A stretch of DNA of 64,000 bases, from NCBI RefSeq assembly GCF_000473205.1, contig NZ_KI421507.1, forward strand, positions 3,023,057-3,087,056. Direction: 5' to 3'. Below, piece after piece: positions 32,582 through 42,017 of this stretch (within the stretch, counting starts at the first letter, position 1; each line of letters opens with the position of its first letter). The stretch is from Pseudophaeobacter arcticus DSM 23566 (GTDB lineage Bacteria; Pseudomonadota; Alphaproteobacteria; Rhodobacterales; Rhodobacteraceae). The position numbers and the translations under genes are program-made. Below the pieces are notes generated by a model, which was given only the letters and a program-made list of their open reading frames with translations, searched no databases and was not told where the DNA came from.

Positions 32582-34546
32582 ATGTCGCAGATGCAGAATG
32601 ACCGCAAAACTGATCGTCCCTGGCTGATCCGGACCTATGCCGGCCACTCCACTGCAGAGGCCTCGAATGCACTGTACCGCTCCAACCTGGCCAAGGGACA
32701 AACCGGCCTCTCGGTGGCTTTTGATCTGCCCACCCAGACCGGCTATGACAGTGACCATGTTCTGGCCCGCGGCGAAGTCGGCAAGGTTGGCGTCCCTATT
32801 GGCCACCTCGGTGATATGCGCAGCCTGTTTGATCAGATCCCGCTGGAGCAGATGAACACCTCGATGACCATCAATGCCACCGCGCCCTGGCTGCTGTCGC
32901 TCTATATTGCCGCCGCAGAAGAGCAAGGCGCGGATGTCAGCCAGTTGCAAGGCACAGTGCAAAACGATCTGATCAAAGAATATCTGAGCCGCGGCACCTA
33001 TATCTGCCCGCCCAAGCCCAGCCTCAAGATGATCGCGGATGTGGCCGAATACTGCTACACCAATGTCCCCAAATGGAACCCGATGAATGTCTGCTCCTAC
33101 CACCTGCAGGAGGCCGGCGCGACCCCCGAGCAGGAGCTGGCCTTTGCCCTTGCCACTGCACAGGCGGTTCTGGACGAGTTGAAGCCCCGCATCGCGCCCG
33201 AGGATTTCCCGGCACTTGTTGGCCGGATCTCTTTCTTTGTGAATGCCGGCATCCGTTTTGTCACCGAGATGTGCAAGATGCGCGCCTTTGTTGATCTCTG
33301 GGATGAGATCTGCCGCGACCGCTACGGTGTCGAGGATTCCAAATTCCGCCGCTTCCGCTACGGGGTGCAGGTGAATTCGCTTGGCCTGACCGAACAACAG
33401 CCCGAAAATAACGTCTACCGCATCCTGATTGAAATGCTGGCTGTGACGCTCTCAAAAAAGGCCCGCGCCCGTGCCGTGCAGCTGCCGGCCTGGAACGAAG
33501 CCCTGGGCCTGCCCCGCCCCTGGGATCAGCAATGGTCGATGCGGATGCAGCAGATCCTGGCCTATGAAACCGACCTTCTGGAGTATGAAGACCTGTTTGA
33601 AGGCAACCCGGCTGTCGACAAAAAGGTCGAGGCCCTGAAGGAAGGCGCCCGGGCCGAACTGGCCAACCTGCAATCCATGGGCGGCGCTGTTGCCTCGATT
33701 GAATATATGAAATCCCGCCTGGTGGACTCCAACGCCGAGCGCCTGAACCGCATTGAACGCAACGAGACCATTGTGGTGGGGGTGAACCGCTGGACCGAGG
33801 GTGAAGCCTCACCGCTGCAGACCGAAGACGGCGGCATCATGGTGGTTGACCCCGCCGTAGAGCAAGAACAGATCTCACGCCTCAACGCCTGGCGCGCCGC
33901 GCGCGACACCGACGCCGTGGCAAAGGCCCTGGCCGACCTGCGCGCTGCCGCGCGCGATGGCAGCAACATCATGCCCCCCTCGATCAATGCCGCCAAAGCT
34001 GGCGTCACCACTGGCGAATGGGCCGAAGAAATGCGCAAAGTCCACGGCACATATCGTGGCCCCACCGGGGTATCCGGCTCGCCGTCAAACAAGACCGAAG
34101 GGCTGGAGGATCTCCGCGAGGCGGTCAATGCCGTCTCCGATCAGCTGGGGCGCCGGTTAAAGTTCGTGGTTGGCAAACCTGGTCTGGACGGCCATTCAAA
34201 TGGGGCCGAGCAAATCGCCTTCCGTGCCCGGGACTGCGGCATGGACATCACCTATGACGGCATTCGAATGACCCCCGAGGAACTGGTTGCACAGGCGCAG
34301 GATGACGGTGCCCATGTTGTTGGCCTGTCCATTCTCTCCGGCAGTCACCTGCCACTTGTCGAAGAATTGATGCAGCGCATGCGCCAGGCTGACCTAGGCC
34401 ATATCCCCGTTGTGGTCGGCGGAATCATTCCTGATGAGGATGCAGAGAAATTGGGGAAAATGGGCGTCGCCCGCGTATACACTCCAAAGGATTTTGAATT
34501 AAACACAATCATGGCGGATATTATTAAACTTTCACACCCCGCATAG
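32582..34546 (+). CDS. ecm: (2R)-ethylmalonyl-CoA mutase (B12-dependent)
   Basis: A 654-residue radical mutase that converts ethylmalonyl-CoA to methylsuccinyl-CoA in the EMC pathway. The catalytic barrel has RPWLIRTYAGHSTAEASNALYR, GLSVAFDLPTQTGYDSDH and TSMTINATAPWLLSLYIAAAEEQG. The C-terminal B12 domain (from about residue 520) has KPGLDGHSNGAEQIAFRARDCG, the D-x-H-x2-G motif whose His replaces the lower cobalamin ligand, and VGLSILSGSH. It could be mistaken for methylmalonyl-CoA mutase; single-chain length near 650 and location near ccr, mch and mcl2 favour ecm. Confidence 0.93.
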   Translation: MSQMQNDRKTDRPWLIRTYAGHSTAEASNALYRSNLAKGQTGLSVAFDLPTQTGYDSDHVLARGEVGKVGVPIGHLGDMRSLFDQIPLEQMNTSMTINATAPWLLSLYIAAAEEQGADVSQLQGTVQNDLIKEYLSRGTYICPPKPSLKMIADVAEYCYTNVPKWNPMNVCSYHLQEAGATPEQELAFALATAQAVLDELKPRIAPEDFPALVGRISFFVNAGIRFVTEMCKMRAFVDLWDEICRDRYGVEDSKFRRFRYGVQVNSLGLTEQQPENNVYRILIEMLAVTLSKKARARAVQLPAWNEALGLPRPWDQQWSMRMQQILAYETDLLEYEDLFEGNPAVDKKVEALKEGARAELANLQSMGGAVASIEYMKSRLVDSNAERLNRIERNETIVVGVNRWTEGEASPLQTEDGGIMVVDPAVEQEQISRLNAWRAARDTDAVAKALADLRAAARDGSNIMPPSINAAKAGVTTGEWAEEMRKVHGTYRGPTGVSGSPSNKTEGLEDLREAVNAVSDQLGRRLKFVVGKPGLDGHSNGAEQIAFRARDCGMDITYDGIRMTPEELVAQAQDDGAHVVGLSILSGSHLPLVEELMQRMRQADLGHIPVVVGGIIPDEDAEKLGKMGVARVYTPKDFELNTIMADIIKLSHPA

Positions 34547-34679
34547 ATTGCCAAAATACTCGTTTTTTTCCAAAATGACCCAGCTAACTTAAAAATTAGA
34601 CTGGTAATCTCCATTTAGTTTGGCATTAAGGCATATAACGCAACGATTTGTGTGCGATATCTCAACTTGGAGTATCAAT

Positions 34680-34997
34680 ATGAGCTTTGACCTTTCAAAA
34701 ATGTCCCGTAAAGAGCTTTTGGAACTAAAGACCGGCATTGATGACGCCCTGAAAGAAGCAGAACAGCGCGAGCGCAAGGAAGCCATTAAGGCCGCCGAAG
34801 AGGCCGCTGCCAAGTTTGGCTTCTCTCTGGAGGAAATCGCAGGCCAGGCAAAGAGCACCGGCAAGAAACAAAAGGCCGCTGCAAAATACCGTAACCCACA
34901 CAATCCAGAAGAAACTTGGAGTGGCCGTGGTCGCAAGCCTCATTGGGTGCATTCCGCCATCACCTCTGGTATGGATATCTCTGACCTGGAAATCTGA
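34680..34997 (+). CDS. H-NS-family nucleoid-associated DNA-binding protein
   Basis: A 105-residue protein. The N-terminal half is a helical oligomerisation segment ([45 protein letters not shown]), and the C-terminal DNA-binding motif is [22 protein letters not shown], typical of H-NS and of HvrA in Rhodobacter. ATG 34680 follows GGAG; a longer reading from 34620 lacks support. Such proteins bind AT-rich curved DNA and can repress acquired genes. Confidence 0.9.
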   Translation: MSFDLSKMSRKELLELKTGIDDALKEAEQRERKEAIKAAEEAAAKFGFSLEEIAGQAKSTGKKQKAAAKYRNPHNPEETWSGRGRKPHWVHSAITSGMDISDLEI

Positions 34998-35017
34998 ATC
35001 CAGAACAGGAGACAACC

Positions 35018-35722
35018 ATGACCATTCATATCGGCGCTCAAAAGGGTGATATTGCAGAAACCGTTCTCATGCCAGGCGACCCCTATCGGGCCAAATGGGC
35101 AGCAGAGAATTTCCTGCAGGATGCCCAACTGGTAAACGAAGTGCGCGGAATGCTGGGCTATACCGGCAGTTGGAAGGGTCACAGGGTTACAATTCAGGGC
35201 AGCGGCATGGGAATGCCCTCCCTTTCGATCTACGCAAATGAATTGATCCGGGACTTTGGGGCAAAAACCCTGATCCGTATCGGGTCATGTGGCGGAATGC
35301 AGCCGCAGGTCAAATTGCGCGATGTTATTTTGGCGATGACAGCAACCACCCTCGCCTCCCCCTCCCAAAGCATTTTTAAGGAAGTGAACTTTGCCCCCTC
35401 GGCGGATTGGTCACTTTTGCATGCCGCGGTGCAGGCAGCACAATCGCGCGATATTGGCACTCATGTTGGTGGCATTTATTCCTCCGATACCTTTTATGAC
35501 GAACGCTCCGATCTGAACGAACAGATGGTGCGCCACGGCATTCTTGGCGTCGAAATGGAGGCGGCTGAGCTGTACACTCTGGCGGCCCGCTATCAGTGCC
35601 GCGCCTTGGCTGTTCTCACGGTTTCTGACCACCTGGGCACCGGCGAAGCCCTGCCCTCTGACCAGCGGGAACGCAGCTTTGGTGATATGGTCGAAATCGC
35701 TTTGGAAGCCGCCTTTGCCTGA
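35018..35722 (+). CDS. deoD: Purine-nucleoside phosphorylase DeoD-type
   Basis: A 234-residue hexameric-type purine nucleoside phosphorylase that splits (deoxy)purine nucleosides with phosphate. Conserved motifs are [26 protein letters not shown] at the N-terminus, [50 protein letters not shown], and [10 protein letters not shown] with the catalytic Asp. It lies 20 bases after the H-NS-like gene and is closed by a convergent terminator. It could process nucleosides taken up by the BMP importer encoded earlier in the window (inference). Confidence 0.93.
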   Translation: MTIHIGAQKGDIAETVLMPGDPYRAKWAAENFLQDAQLVNEVRGMLGYTGSWKGHRVTIQGSGMGMPSLSIYANELIRDFGAKTLIRIGSCGGMQPQVKLRDVILAMTATTLASPSQSIFKEVNFAPSADWSLLHAAVQAAQSRDIGTHVGGIYSSDTFYDERSDLNEQMVRHGILGVEMEAAELYTLAARYQCRALAVLTVSDHLGTGEALPSDQRERSFGDMVEIALEAAFA

Positions 35723-35812
35723 GGCGCAGAACCCTCGGTACTGACCCCACGGCACAGAACCCTCGGCAAAGGCTGACAGTGGCGATGATCTTCAGCCCTG
35801 CGCGTCGCGCTC

Positions 35813-35843
35813 AAAAAGGCGCCCCTTGCTGGGGCGCCTTTTT
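35813..35843. terminator. Bidirectional terminator between deoD and the DUF1989 gene
   Basis: AAAAAGGCGCCCC-TTGCT-GGGGCGCCTTTTT, a perfect 13-bp stem with A and T runs at both ends, placed between convergent genes. Confidence 0.93.
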
Positions 35844-35894
35844 CTTGGCACCTCCGCCTGATGAACAACGCTGCCCCATCTGTGTTTCGATGCC

Positions 35895-36000
35895 GCAGCG
35901 CGTCGCCTTGGCGGCGCGCTGCCGGGCCCAAGGGGGGCTGCCGGGCCCAAGGGGGGCTGCCGCATCTTTGATGCGGCAAGCCCTGCGCGGGAGCCCCCCC
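35895..36000 (+). repeat. Dispersed intergenic repeat, copy 3 (diverged, with internal duplication)
   Basis: Begins with a long hairpin GCAGCGCG...CGCGCTGC (35895-35922). CCGGGCCCAA (35922-35931) matches copies 1 and 2. The 19-base unit CTGCCGGGCCCAAGGGGGG is duplicated head-to-tail at 35919 and 35938. GCATC-TTT-GATGC follows, then GCGGGAGC (35987-35994). The shared blocks are in the same order as in copies 1 and 2. Confidence 0.6.
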
Positions 36001-36027
36001 TCTTGCGAAAAACATCTCGACCGGAAG

Positions 36028-36885
36028 TTACCGCCCGTGGCTTTGATTGTAGCCATTCAAATCCGGGCTCTGCCAATCGCCTAGCGCGCCCGCCTCTGGG
36101 GCAAAGACCTCCACCAACAGCGGATAGCAGGCAGCGGCATCGCTGGAATGTTCCGCAGAACAATCCCCACCCGGACAGGCGCTCAAAGCCCCCAAAAGCG
36201 GGATCTCGGCAAAAAACTCCAGAAAGTCACCCGGGCGTACCGGGCTTTGTTTCATAAAATACTGCCCGGTGTCGCGGGTAAAACCAGTACACATAAAGAC
36301 GTTCAACACGTCATGCACATGCGGTTCGGCCTGCGCCGGGCTGACACCCATGTGATCGGCAAGGGCGCGGGTCAGGTTGGAATGGCAGCAATGGTGGTAC
36401 TGGCTGCCCGCCAGCAGGTTGCCGGTATAGGGATCGCAACGGGTGCCAATAACATCATGCACCGAGCCGCCAAACTCGTCGATCCCGTACCAGTCCAGGC
36501 TGTCCTCCACAATCGTGGCCATCGGGCGCATTGCCGGAAAACTGCTCCACATCCGCTCCCCGCTGGTGATATGGGTTCCATGCAGGGCACGGGTCTTGCC
36601 GGAATAGAACCGCTCACTCAGATCATCCCGGTTCCACAGGTTCAGATCGCCAACCTGCGGCCCCTCGACCGAGGTGATGCGAAAGAAATGCCCAGCAGGC
36701 ACTTCAAAACAGGCCGCGTCGCGGGCATTCACCAAAACCTCACCCGTCTTTACTGCGCCCTGACGGGCAAATCGGTACAGCGTAAGATCCGGTGCGGTAA
36801 GCGTCTCGGTGGGATAGCAAATCACCGGTTTGACAGCGCGGCGCGCCTCGGCATCTGCGGGCACCTGATGGGATGAGTGAGCCAT
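36028..36885 (-). CDS. DUF1989 (urea-carboxylase-associated) family protein
   Basis: About 285 residues of the DUF1989 family, some of whose members are guanidine or carboxyguanidine-related proteins near urea carboxylase. Conserved are GHFFRITSVEGPQVGDLNLWNRDDLSERFYSGKTRALHGTHIT, the cysteine/histidine-rich DPYTGNLLAGSQYHHCCHSNLTRAL and DVLNVFMCTG, plus CPGGDCSAEH near the C-terminus. These suggest a metal site. ATG 36885 is chosen because GGAAGG precedes it by seven bases. No urea carboxylase is encoded nearby, so the substrate is unknown. Confidence 0.82.
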   Translation of the reverse strand: MAHSSHQVPADAEARRAVKPVICYPTETLTAPDLTLYRFARQGAVKTGEVLVNARDAACFEVPAGHFFRITSVEGPQVGDLNLWNRDDLSERFYSGKTRALHGTHITSGERMWSSFPAMRPMATIVEDSLDWYGIDEFGGSVHDVIGTRCDPYTGNLLAGSQYHHCCHSNLTRALADHMGVSPAQAEPHVHDVLNVFMCTGFTRDTGQYFMKQSPVRPGDFLEFFAEIPLLGALSACPGGDCSAEHSSDAAACYPLLVEVFAPEAGALGDWQSPDLNGYNQSHGR

Positions 36886-36903
36886 ATATGAACCTTCCAT
36901 TGT

Positions 36904-37067
36904 TTGCGCCGACTAGGCCTGTTTCGCAAAGCCAGCGCAAGCCTGATCCTGCCGCCCCCGCTCACGCCTCTGTCAGAGTCCCCTGCCGGAGCGCGCAGCG
37001 GCCTGGAGGCCTGGAGCCTCGCCAGCAGCGCAGTCTTGTCTGTGGCAGTCTTGTCTGTGGGAGGGGG
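36904..37067. other. Intergenic region with a 15-bp tandem duplication
   Basis: GCAGTCTTGTCTGTG is repeated back to back at 37030-37059. Nothing else was recognised between the DUF1989 gene and the small membrane protein gene. Confidence 0.4.
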
Positions 37068-37256
37068 TTATTGCCCTCGCAGGCAATCCCGCGGCTCTGC
37101 CGTGCCTGGCTGCACCGCGCCACAATTGCTGCACCGCCACCGCTGCAGGCTGCGCTCTTGGCGCCAGCGGCATTCGCGGGTCAGGGTTGTCGTCTTGCGG
37201 CGGTAGATAAAATAGCCAAAGACGCCGGTAAGCAGCAGGAGTAAGAGAATAGGCAT
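37068..37256 (-). CDS. Small membrane protein with a CxxC-type C-terminal motif
   Basis: About 62 residues: one membrane helix (PILLLLLLTGVFGYFIYRR, residues 2-20), then a basic tail RWRQERSLQRWRCSNCGAVQPG and a further Cys (DCLRG). The C-x2-C and the later Cys could bind metal. The translation is unlike a random shadow frame. The ribosome-binding site is weak, so the start is uncertain. It lies downstream of the 54-residue gene and shared terminator. Function unknown. Confidence 0.5.
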   Translation of the reverse strand: MPILLLLLLTGVFGYFIYRRKTTTLTRECRWRQERSLQRWRCSNCGAVQPGTAEPRDCLRGQ

Positions 37257-37291
37257 GTCAGGGCTGTAGCGCCTCTGCTGCATCAGCTCAA

Positions 37292-37330
37292 ACAAAAACC
37301 TCCGAACCGAGGGAGGTCAGAGGTTTTTGT
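37292..37330. terminator. Terminator-like inverted repeat after the 54-residue gene
   Basis: ACAAAAACCTC (37292-37302) pairs perfectly with GAGGTTTTTGT (37320-37330) and AGCTCA / TGAGCT extend the stem outside. A- and T-rich arms allow termination in either direction. Confidence 0.75.
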
Positions 37331-37375
37331 GAGCTGCAGCCAATGTCAGGTGGCCCAGTATCAGGCCGCCTGGTT

Positions 37376-37540
37376 TCAGGCCGCGTCGTAATAGGGTACA
37401 AAACCTTCGGTTGGAGCATTGTCCTGGCTCGGGTACAGCGCCTCTGGAGTGTAATAGGCCCAGGCCTGTTCCAGATCCTGCAGAGCGGCCTCAGCTTTGG
37501 CAGCGGCGGTCGTATTTGGCAGAAATTCTACAGTAGTCAT
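37376..37540 (-). CDS. Short hypothetical protein (54 residues)
   Basis: Begins TTVEFLPNTTAAAKAEAALQDLEQAWAYYTPE and ends EGFVPYYDAA; it is acidic with no membrane segment. It sits between the sdh operon terminator and its own terminator, so it is probably a separate transcript. A longer in-frame ATG at 37720 would run through the terminator and is rejected. Function unknown. Confidence 0.6.
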   Translation of the reverse strand: MTTVEFLPNTTAAAKAEAALQDLEQAWAYYTPEALYPSQDNAPTEGFVPYYDAA

Positions 37541-37675
37541 AATCTGTGTCCTGATCGGTTTGAAACCTCTCCCTTGACCAGAACATAGGTGCTCCGGGGC
37601 CGGGACACACCGAACATAAATGCAGTCTCGCCATGCATTTACTGCAAACCACTCCAGGGGCGTTGCCCCCGTTCC

Positions 37676-37709
37676 GAAGAAAACCCCCGGACAGTTTCCT
37701 GCCCGGGGG
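37676..37709 (-). terminator. Terminator of the sdh operon
   Basis: CCCCCGG (37684-37690) and CCGGGGG (37703-37709) form the stem; on the minus strand it is followed by TTTTCTT. It lies 60 bases past the sdhB stop. Confidence 0.8.
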
Positions 37710-37766
37710 GTCGCATTCATACAGTCCAGCGCCAGACTATGGCGCCAGAGAGATCAGACAGATAGG

Positions 37767-38546
37767 TCAGACGGCGCGATCAACCATCATATGTTTGATA
37801 TGGGCGATTGCCTCGGCCGGGTTCAGACCCTTGGGGCAGGTCTTGGTGCAGTTCATGATGGTGTGGCAGCGATACAGCTTGAAGGGGTCTTCCAGCTGGT
37901 CCAGACGCTCGGGCGTGGCCTCATCACGGCTGTCGATGATCCAGCGATAGGCATGCAGCAGGGCTGCTGGCCCGAGGTATTTGTCGCCATTCCACCAGTA
38001 GCTGGGGCAAGAGGTCGAGCAGCTGGCGCACATCACACATTCATACAGCCCGTCGAGCTTTTTACGGTCCTCGATCGACTGACGCCATTCCTTGGCGGGG
38101 GCATTGGTTTTGGTTTCCAGCCAGGGCATGATCGACGCATGCTGGGCATAAAAATGCGTCAGATCCGGGATCAGGTCCTTGACCACTGGCATATGCGGCA
38201 GCGGGTAGATTTTTACATCGCCCTTGACCTCATCCAGCCCGTAGATACAGGCCAGCGTGTTGATACCGTCGACGTTCATCGCACAGGAACCACAGATGCC
38301 TTCGCGGCAGGAGCGGCGGAAGGTCAGGGTTGGATCAATCTCGTTTTTGATCTTGATCAGCGCATCCAGGATCATCGGACCACATTTGTCCATATCCAGG
38401 AAATAGGTATCCACTTGCGGGTTCTTGCCGTCGTCCGGGTTCCAGCGATAGATCTTGAACTTGCGCACATTGGTCGCGCCGTCGGGCTTGGGCCACGTCT
38501 TCCCCGTGGTGATCTTGGAATTTTTCGGAAGTGCGAATTCGACCAT
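37767..38546 (-). CDS. sdhB: Succinate dehydrogenase iron-sulfur subunit
   Basis: A 259-residue subunit carrying the 2Fe-2S, 4Fe-4S and 3Fe-4S clusters that pass electrons from SdhA to ubiquinone. Cluster motifs are [16 protein letters not shown] (2Fe-2S), [15 protein letters not shown] and [17 protein letters not shown]. The ATG at 38546 follows AAGGAGAAC; the longer frame is rejected. It is separated from sdhA by a lipoprotein gene, a sulfotransferase-like gene and 156 bases, an unusual interruption, and may have its own promoter. Confidence 0.95.
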   Translation of the reverse strand: MVEFALPKNSKITTGKTWPKPDGATNVRKFKIYRWNPDDGKNPQVDTYFLDMDKCGPMILDALIKIKNEIDPTLTFRRSCREGICGSCAMNVDGINTLACIYGLDEVKGDVKIYPLPHMPVVKDLIPDLTHFYAQHASIMPWLETKTNAPAKEWRQSIEDRKKLDGLYECVMCASCSTSCPSYWWNGDKYLGPAALLHAYRWIIDSRDEATPERLDQLEDPFKLYRCHTIMNCTKTCPKGLNPAEAIAHIKHMMVDRAV

Positions 38547-38702
38547 AGATCGTTCTCCTTGCTTAGCTGCCTGCCACACCAAGGGCCAGGGCCCCAGGCT
38601 GACAGGAGATCAGATGGACCGGCTGAGCCCAGAGGCCCCTCCGAAACTTAAGTAGTGCCGCAGCCGCAGCAGATATTTGGCGCGAGACGCAAAGGCCGGC
38701 AA

Positions 38703-39569
38703 TCATAGGCCCTCCCCCTGCGGCAAAGGCTGGTGCTGGGCAACGTTTTTGAGATAGGCGGCATCCTCGGGGAACAGCGCCTCCAGTTCCTCTAGCAGGG
38801 CCGCATCGCGGGCGGCCATATGCAGCATGGCCTGATATTCCGCATCGCTGCACATCTGCTGCCAGCGCCGATCAGTCTGCAACTCAGCCGCCGAACTGGC
38901 TTGTTTTTGAAACGACGAGCCGCCACCGTAGTGCTGCACCTCGCCCAAGCTGTTGTCATGCTGCCCCAGGCCCAGGTCCTGCAGGATCTGCGCCCGGTAG
39001 TCTGCACTGCGCATCCAGCGGTCATAGCAGATGGCAACCAGCCCCAGATCCTGTGCCTGCCGGACCAGTCCCAACAGCCGAATATAGCTGTCGATGGTGC
39101 GCAACACGATGCCGTTGCGACGCACCAGAGTGTAGCCGTCATTGGCCTGCATCTTTTTCAGCAAAGACGCGGACCAGTTCAAAAAGCCACGATAGATCAG
39201 TACATTATGCGAGAACAAAGCCTCATCAAAGGCACCAGAGGGCTGACGTGAAAGGCCAAATTCAGCCGGGCTGGTGTCCTCGTATGAAACCAGAAACAGC
39301 GCGCCATCTCCCGCCTCTTGCGTCACCGCAGGCAGATTGCGCTTTGCCTGGCTATGCGAGGCATGCGCCCCGTTGACCTCGATCCCGCGCGCATTGTGCA
39401 GGGGATCGGTGCCCGGTTTGCAATTGTTCAGAAACACCGACCGGCCACTTGGCGCATTGCGCTGCAGCCAGGACAAAATGGCATGATTGCCGGACCGCCG
39501 CATGCCAAAGACCCGCAGGCTTAACCCCGGCGTCAACCCAAGGGCCTGCCATTCAGCGGGCATGGACAT
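38703..39569 (-). CDS. Sulfotransferase-like P-loop protein inside the sdh operon
   Basis: About 288 residues. The N-terminal LSLRVFGMRRSGNHAILSWLQRNAPSG is a P-loop-like PAPS 5'-phosphate site as found in sulfotransferase families, and SHNVLIYRGFLNWSASLLKKM and RTIDSYIRLLGLVRQAQDLGLVAICYDRWMRS resemble their core helices. A nearly in-frame longer start at 39665 would overlap the lipoprotein gene, so ATG 39569 is preferred. It sits between sdhA and sdhB. Sulfotransferases usually modify surface polysaccharides or lipids; substrate unknown and unrelated to succinate oxidation. Confidence 0.65.
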   Translation of the reverse strand: MSMPAEWQALGLTPGLSLRVFGMRRSGNHAILSWLQRNAPSGRSVFLNNCKPGTDPLHNARGIEVNGAHASHSQAKRNLPAVTQEAGDGALFLVSYEDTSPAEFGLSRQPSGAFDEALFSHNVLIYRGFLNWSASLLKKMQANDGYTLVRRNGIVLRTIDSYIRLLGLVRQAQDLGLVAICYDRWMRSADYRAQILQDLGLGQHDNSLGEVQHYGGGSSFQKQASSAAELQTDRRWQQMCSDAEYQAMLHMAARDAALLEELEALFPEDAAYLKNVAQHQPLPQGEGL

Positions 39570-39588
39570 ATCCAGCGCAGCAACCACT

Positions 39589-39816
39589 CTAATAGGCCTC
39601 GACCAGCGAGGAGCGAATGGTCGATCCATCCGACAGGAAAGCCAGCGCGCGCTGTTGCTGTTCAACCGTCAGGGTCTCCCACAGCGCCGCATCCCCAGGC
39701 ATCAGGGGATAGTCCCATGGCAAGGGCACCTGAGATACCGGGTGGTCAGCACAGGCCGACAGCAGCAGGGCCGCAAGACCCAGCAGCGCCAATTTGATAT
39801 CCCAGGACCCGGCCAT
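39589..39816 (-). CDS. Small lipoprotein between sdhA and the sulfotransferase-like gene
   Basis: A 75-residue protein starting AGSWDIKLALLGLAALLLSACADHPVSQ, with a lipobox LLSAC (lipidated Cys about residue 22). The mature part includes PWDYPLMPGDAALWETLTVEQQQRALAFLSDGSTIRSSL. It starts one base after the sdhA stop, so it is translated from the sdh message. It may have an envelope role; function unknown. Confidence 0.75.
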   Translation of the reverse strand: MAGSWDIKLALLGLAALLLSACADHPVSQVPLPWDYPLMPGDAALWETLTVEQQQRALAFLSDGSTIRSSLVEAY

Positions 39817-39817
39817 C

Positions 39818-41623
39818 TTAGAAAGTCCGCGCTTTTGGCGCGATCTTCGCCAGGCTGATACCACCTTCGTCTTCGGTAGTAAGCCGATCCAGGATCACCG
39901 GACGGTAGGTCAGATCGACCTTGTCACCGTCAACCCGGCTGACGGTATGCACCCGCCAGTTTTCATCATCCCGCGTGCTGTAATCTTCATGCGCGTGGGC
40001 ACCACGGCTTTCGCGGCGGGCTTCGGCACCATGGATCGTCGCCAGGGCGTTGGGCATCAGGTTTGCCAGTTCCAGCGTTTCCATCAGATCCGAGTTCCAG
40101 ACCAGCGAGCGGTCGGTGACTTTGAGGTCATCCATCTTGCCCGCGATCACGGTCATCCTCTCGACGCCCTCTTTCAGCGACTTATCTGTACGGAACACTG
40201 CCGCATCGGACTGCATGGTGCGCTGCATTTCCAGACGCAGATCTGCGGTGGCGATGCCGCCATTGGCGTTGCGCAGCCCATCAAAGCGATCAAAGGCCTT
40301 ATCGACCGAGGCCTGATTCAGGGTTGGATTGGGCGTTTCCGCATCAACGATCTTGCCCGCACGGATGGCTGCAGCGCGGCCAAAGACCACAAGGTCGATC
40401 AGCGAGTTGGAGCCCAGCCGGTTGGCGCCATGCACCGAGGCACAGCCTGCTTCGCCCACGGCCATCAGGCCGGGAACAACGCTGGTTGGGTTGTCGGCGG
40501 TTGGGTTCAGCACTTCGCCCCAGTAGTTGGTCGGGATGCCGCCCATGTTGTAGTGCACCGTTGGCAGAACCGGGATCGGCTCTTTGGTGACGTCAACACC
40601 GGCAAAGATCTTGGCGCTCTCGGAAATACCTGGCAGACGCTCTGCCAGGGCTTCGGGCGGCAGGTGGCTGAGGTTCAGGTGAATGTGATCACCATGTTCA
40701 CCGACGCCGCGGCCTTCGCGAATTTCCATGGTCATCGAACGTGACACGTAATCGCGTGGCGCCAGGTCTTTGTACTGGGGCGCGTAGCGCTCCATGAACC
40801 GTTCGCCCTCAGAATTGGTCAGATAGCCGCCCTCGCCGCGCGCGCCCTCGGTGATCAGACAGCCAGAGCCGTAGATGCCGGTGGGGTGGAACTGGACAAA
40901 TTCCATATCCTGCAACGCCAGACCAGCCCGCGCCACCATGCCGCCACCGTCACCGGTGCAGGTATGGGCCGAGGTGGCCGAGAAGAAGGCACGGCCATAG
41001 CCGCCAGTGGCCAGAACAACCATCTTGGCGTTGAAGACATGCATGGTGCCGTCGTCGAGCTTCCAGCAGACAACACCCTGGCATTCGCCCTCATCCGACA
41101 TGATCAGGTCGATGGCAAAATATTCGATGTAGAATTCAGCGTTGTTCTTCAGCGACTGCCCATAAAGCGTGTGCAGGATGGCGTGACCGGTCCGGTCCGC
41201 TGCGGCACAGGTCCGCTGCACCGGGGGGCCGTCGCCAAACTCGGTGGTGTGGCCACCAAAGGGACGCTGGTAGATCTTGCCCTCTTCGGTGCGGGAGAAG
41301 GGCACACCGTAGTGTTCCAGCTCATACACCGCCTTGGGGGCTTCGCGGGCGAGATATTCCATCGCATCGGTGTCGCCCAGCCAGTCAGAGCCCTTGACGG
41401 TGTCAAACATATGCCACTGCCAATTGTCTGGCCCCATATTCGACAGCGAGGCAGCAATGCCGCCCTGCGCCGCAACCGTGTGGGACCGGGTTGGGAAAAC
41501 CTTGGTCACACAGGCAGTGCGCAGGCCCTGTTCGGCCATGCCAAGTGTTGCGCGCAGACCGGCACCGCCGGCACCCACGACCACGACGTCATAGTCATGC
41601 GTCTCGTATTCGTATGCAGCCAT
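39818..41623 (-). CDS. sdhA: Succinate dehydrogenase flavoprotein subunit
   Basis: A 601-residue catalytic subunit oxidising succinate to fumarate with covalent FAD. The dinucleotide fold is [23 protein letters not shown], the covalent FAD His is H48 in [13 protein letters not shown], and substrate-site residues lie in [24 protein letters not shown] and [25 protein letters not shown]. The ending [17 protein letters not shown] is typical. It is preceded by sdhD 12 bases upstream and followed directly by the lipoprotein gene. Confidence 0.97.
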   Translation of the reverse strand: MAAYEYETHDYDVVVVGAGGAGLRATLGMAEQGLRTACVTKVFPTRSHTVAAQGGIAASLSNMGPDNWQWHMFDTVKGSDWLGDTDAMEYLAREAPKAVYELEHYGVPFSRTEEGKIYQRPFGGHTTEFGDGPPVQRTCAAADRTGHAILHTLYGQSLKNNAEFYIEYFAIDLIMSDEGECQGVVCWKLDDGTMHVFNAKMVVLATGGYGRAFFSATSAHTCTGDGGGMVARAGLALQDMEFVQFHPTGIYGSGCLITEGARGEGGYLTNSEGERFMERYAPQYKDLAPRDYVSRSMTMEIREGRGVGEHGDHIHLNLSHLPPEALAERLPGISESAKIFAGVDVTKEPIPVLPTVHYNMGGIPTNYWGEVLNPTADNPTSVVPGLMAVGEAGCASVHGANRLGSNSLIDLVVFGRAAAIRAGKIVDAETPNPTLNQASVDKAFDRFDGLRNANGGIATADLRLEMQRTMQSDAAVFRTDKSLKEGVERMTVIAGKMDDLKVTDRSLVWNSDLMETLELANLMPNALATIHGAEARRESRGAHAHEDYSTRDDENWRVHTVSRVDGDKVDLTYRPVILDRLTTEDEGGISLAKIAPKARTF

Positions 41624-41635
41624 TTCTTTTGTCCC

Positions 41636-42007
41636 TTACAGCGCGATCTTGGCCAGGGCATAAACCCCAGTGGCGATTGTGGCGTAGCTGAGGCCGATCA
41701 CAAACATGATCAGCGCTTTACGCATCGAGCCACGCGCATAATCTTCGATCATCATTTGCGCGCCCTTGTTGAAATGCATCACCCCGGCATACAGCGTGAG
41801 GCCCGTCAGGATTGCCGGGAAGGGGCGTGCAAAAGTGGCCAGAACCTCTTCCTGCGTGCCGCCAATGGCAGAACCGACGATATAGATGAAAGCCGGAACC
41901 AAAAAGGCCAGCGCCACGGCGCTTACCTGCATGTACCAGTGATGTTGCGTGCCGGTGCCTGCGGCGCCCTTGCCAACGGCGCGTTTACGAGCGGTCAAAT
42001 AACGCAT
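41636..42007 (-). CDS. sdhD: Succinate dehydrogenase membrane anchor subunit
   Basis: A 123-residue, three-helix quinone-binding anchor: WYMQVSAVALAFLVPAFIYIVGSAI, AILTGLTLYAGVMHFNKGAQMMIEDYARGSMRKALIMFVIGLSYATIATGVYALAKIAL. The H-x-x-x-G-x-Q-M-x-I-x-D-Y segment carries the haem-side His and the Asp-Tyr quinone residues of SdhD. The gene lies 10 bases after sdhC and 12 bases before sdhA. Confidence 0.9.
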   Translation of the reverse strand: MRYLTARKRAVGKGAAGTGTQHHWYMQVSAVALAFLVPAFIYIVGSAIGGTQEEVLATFARPFPAILTGLTLYAGVMHFNKGAQMMIEDYARGSMRKALIMFVIGLSYATIATGVYALAKIAL

Positions 42008-42017
42008 GTTGTGCTCC

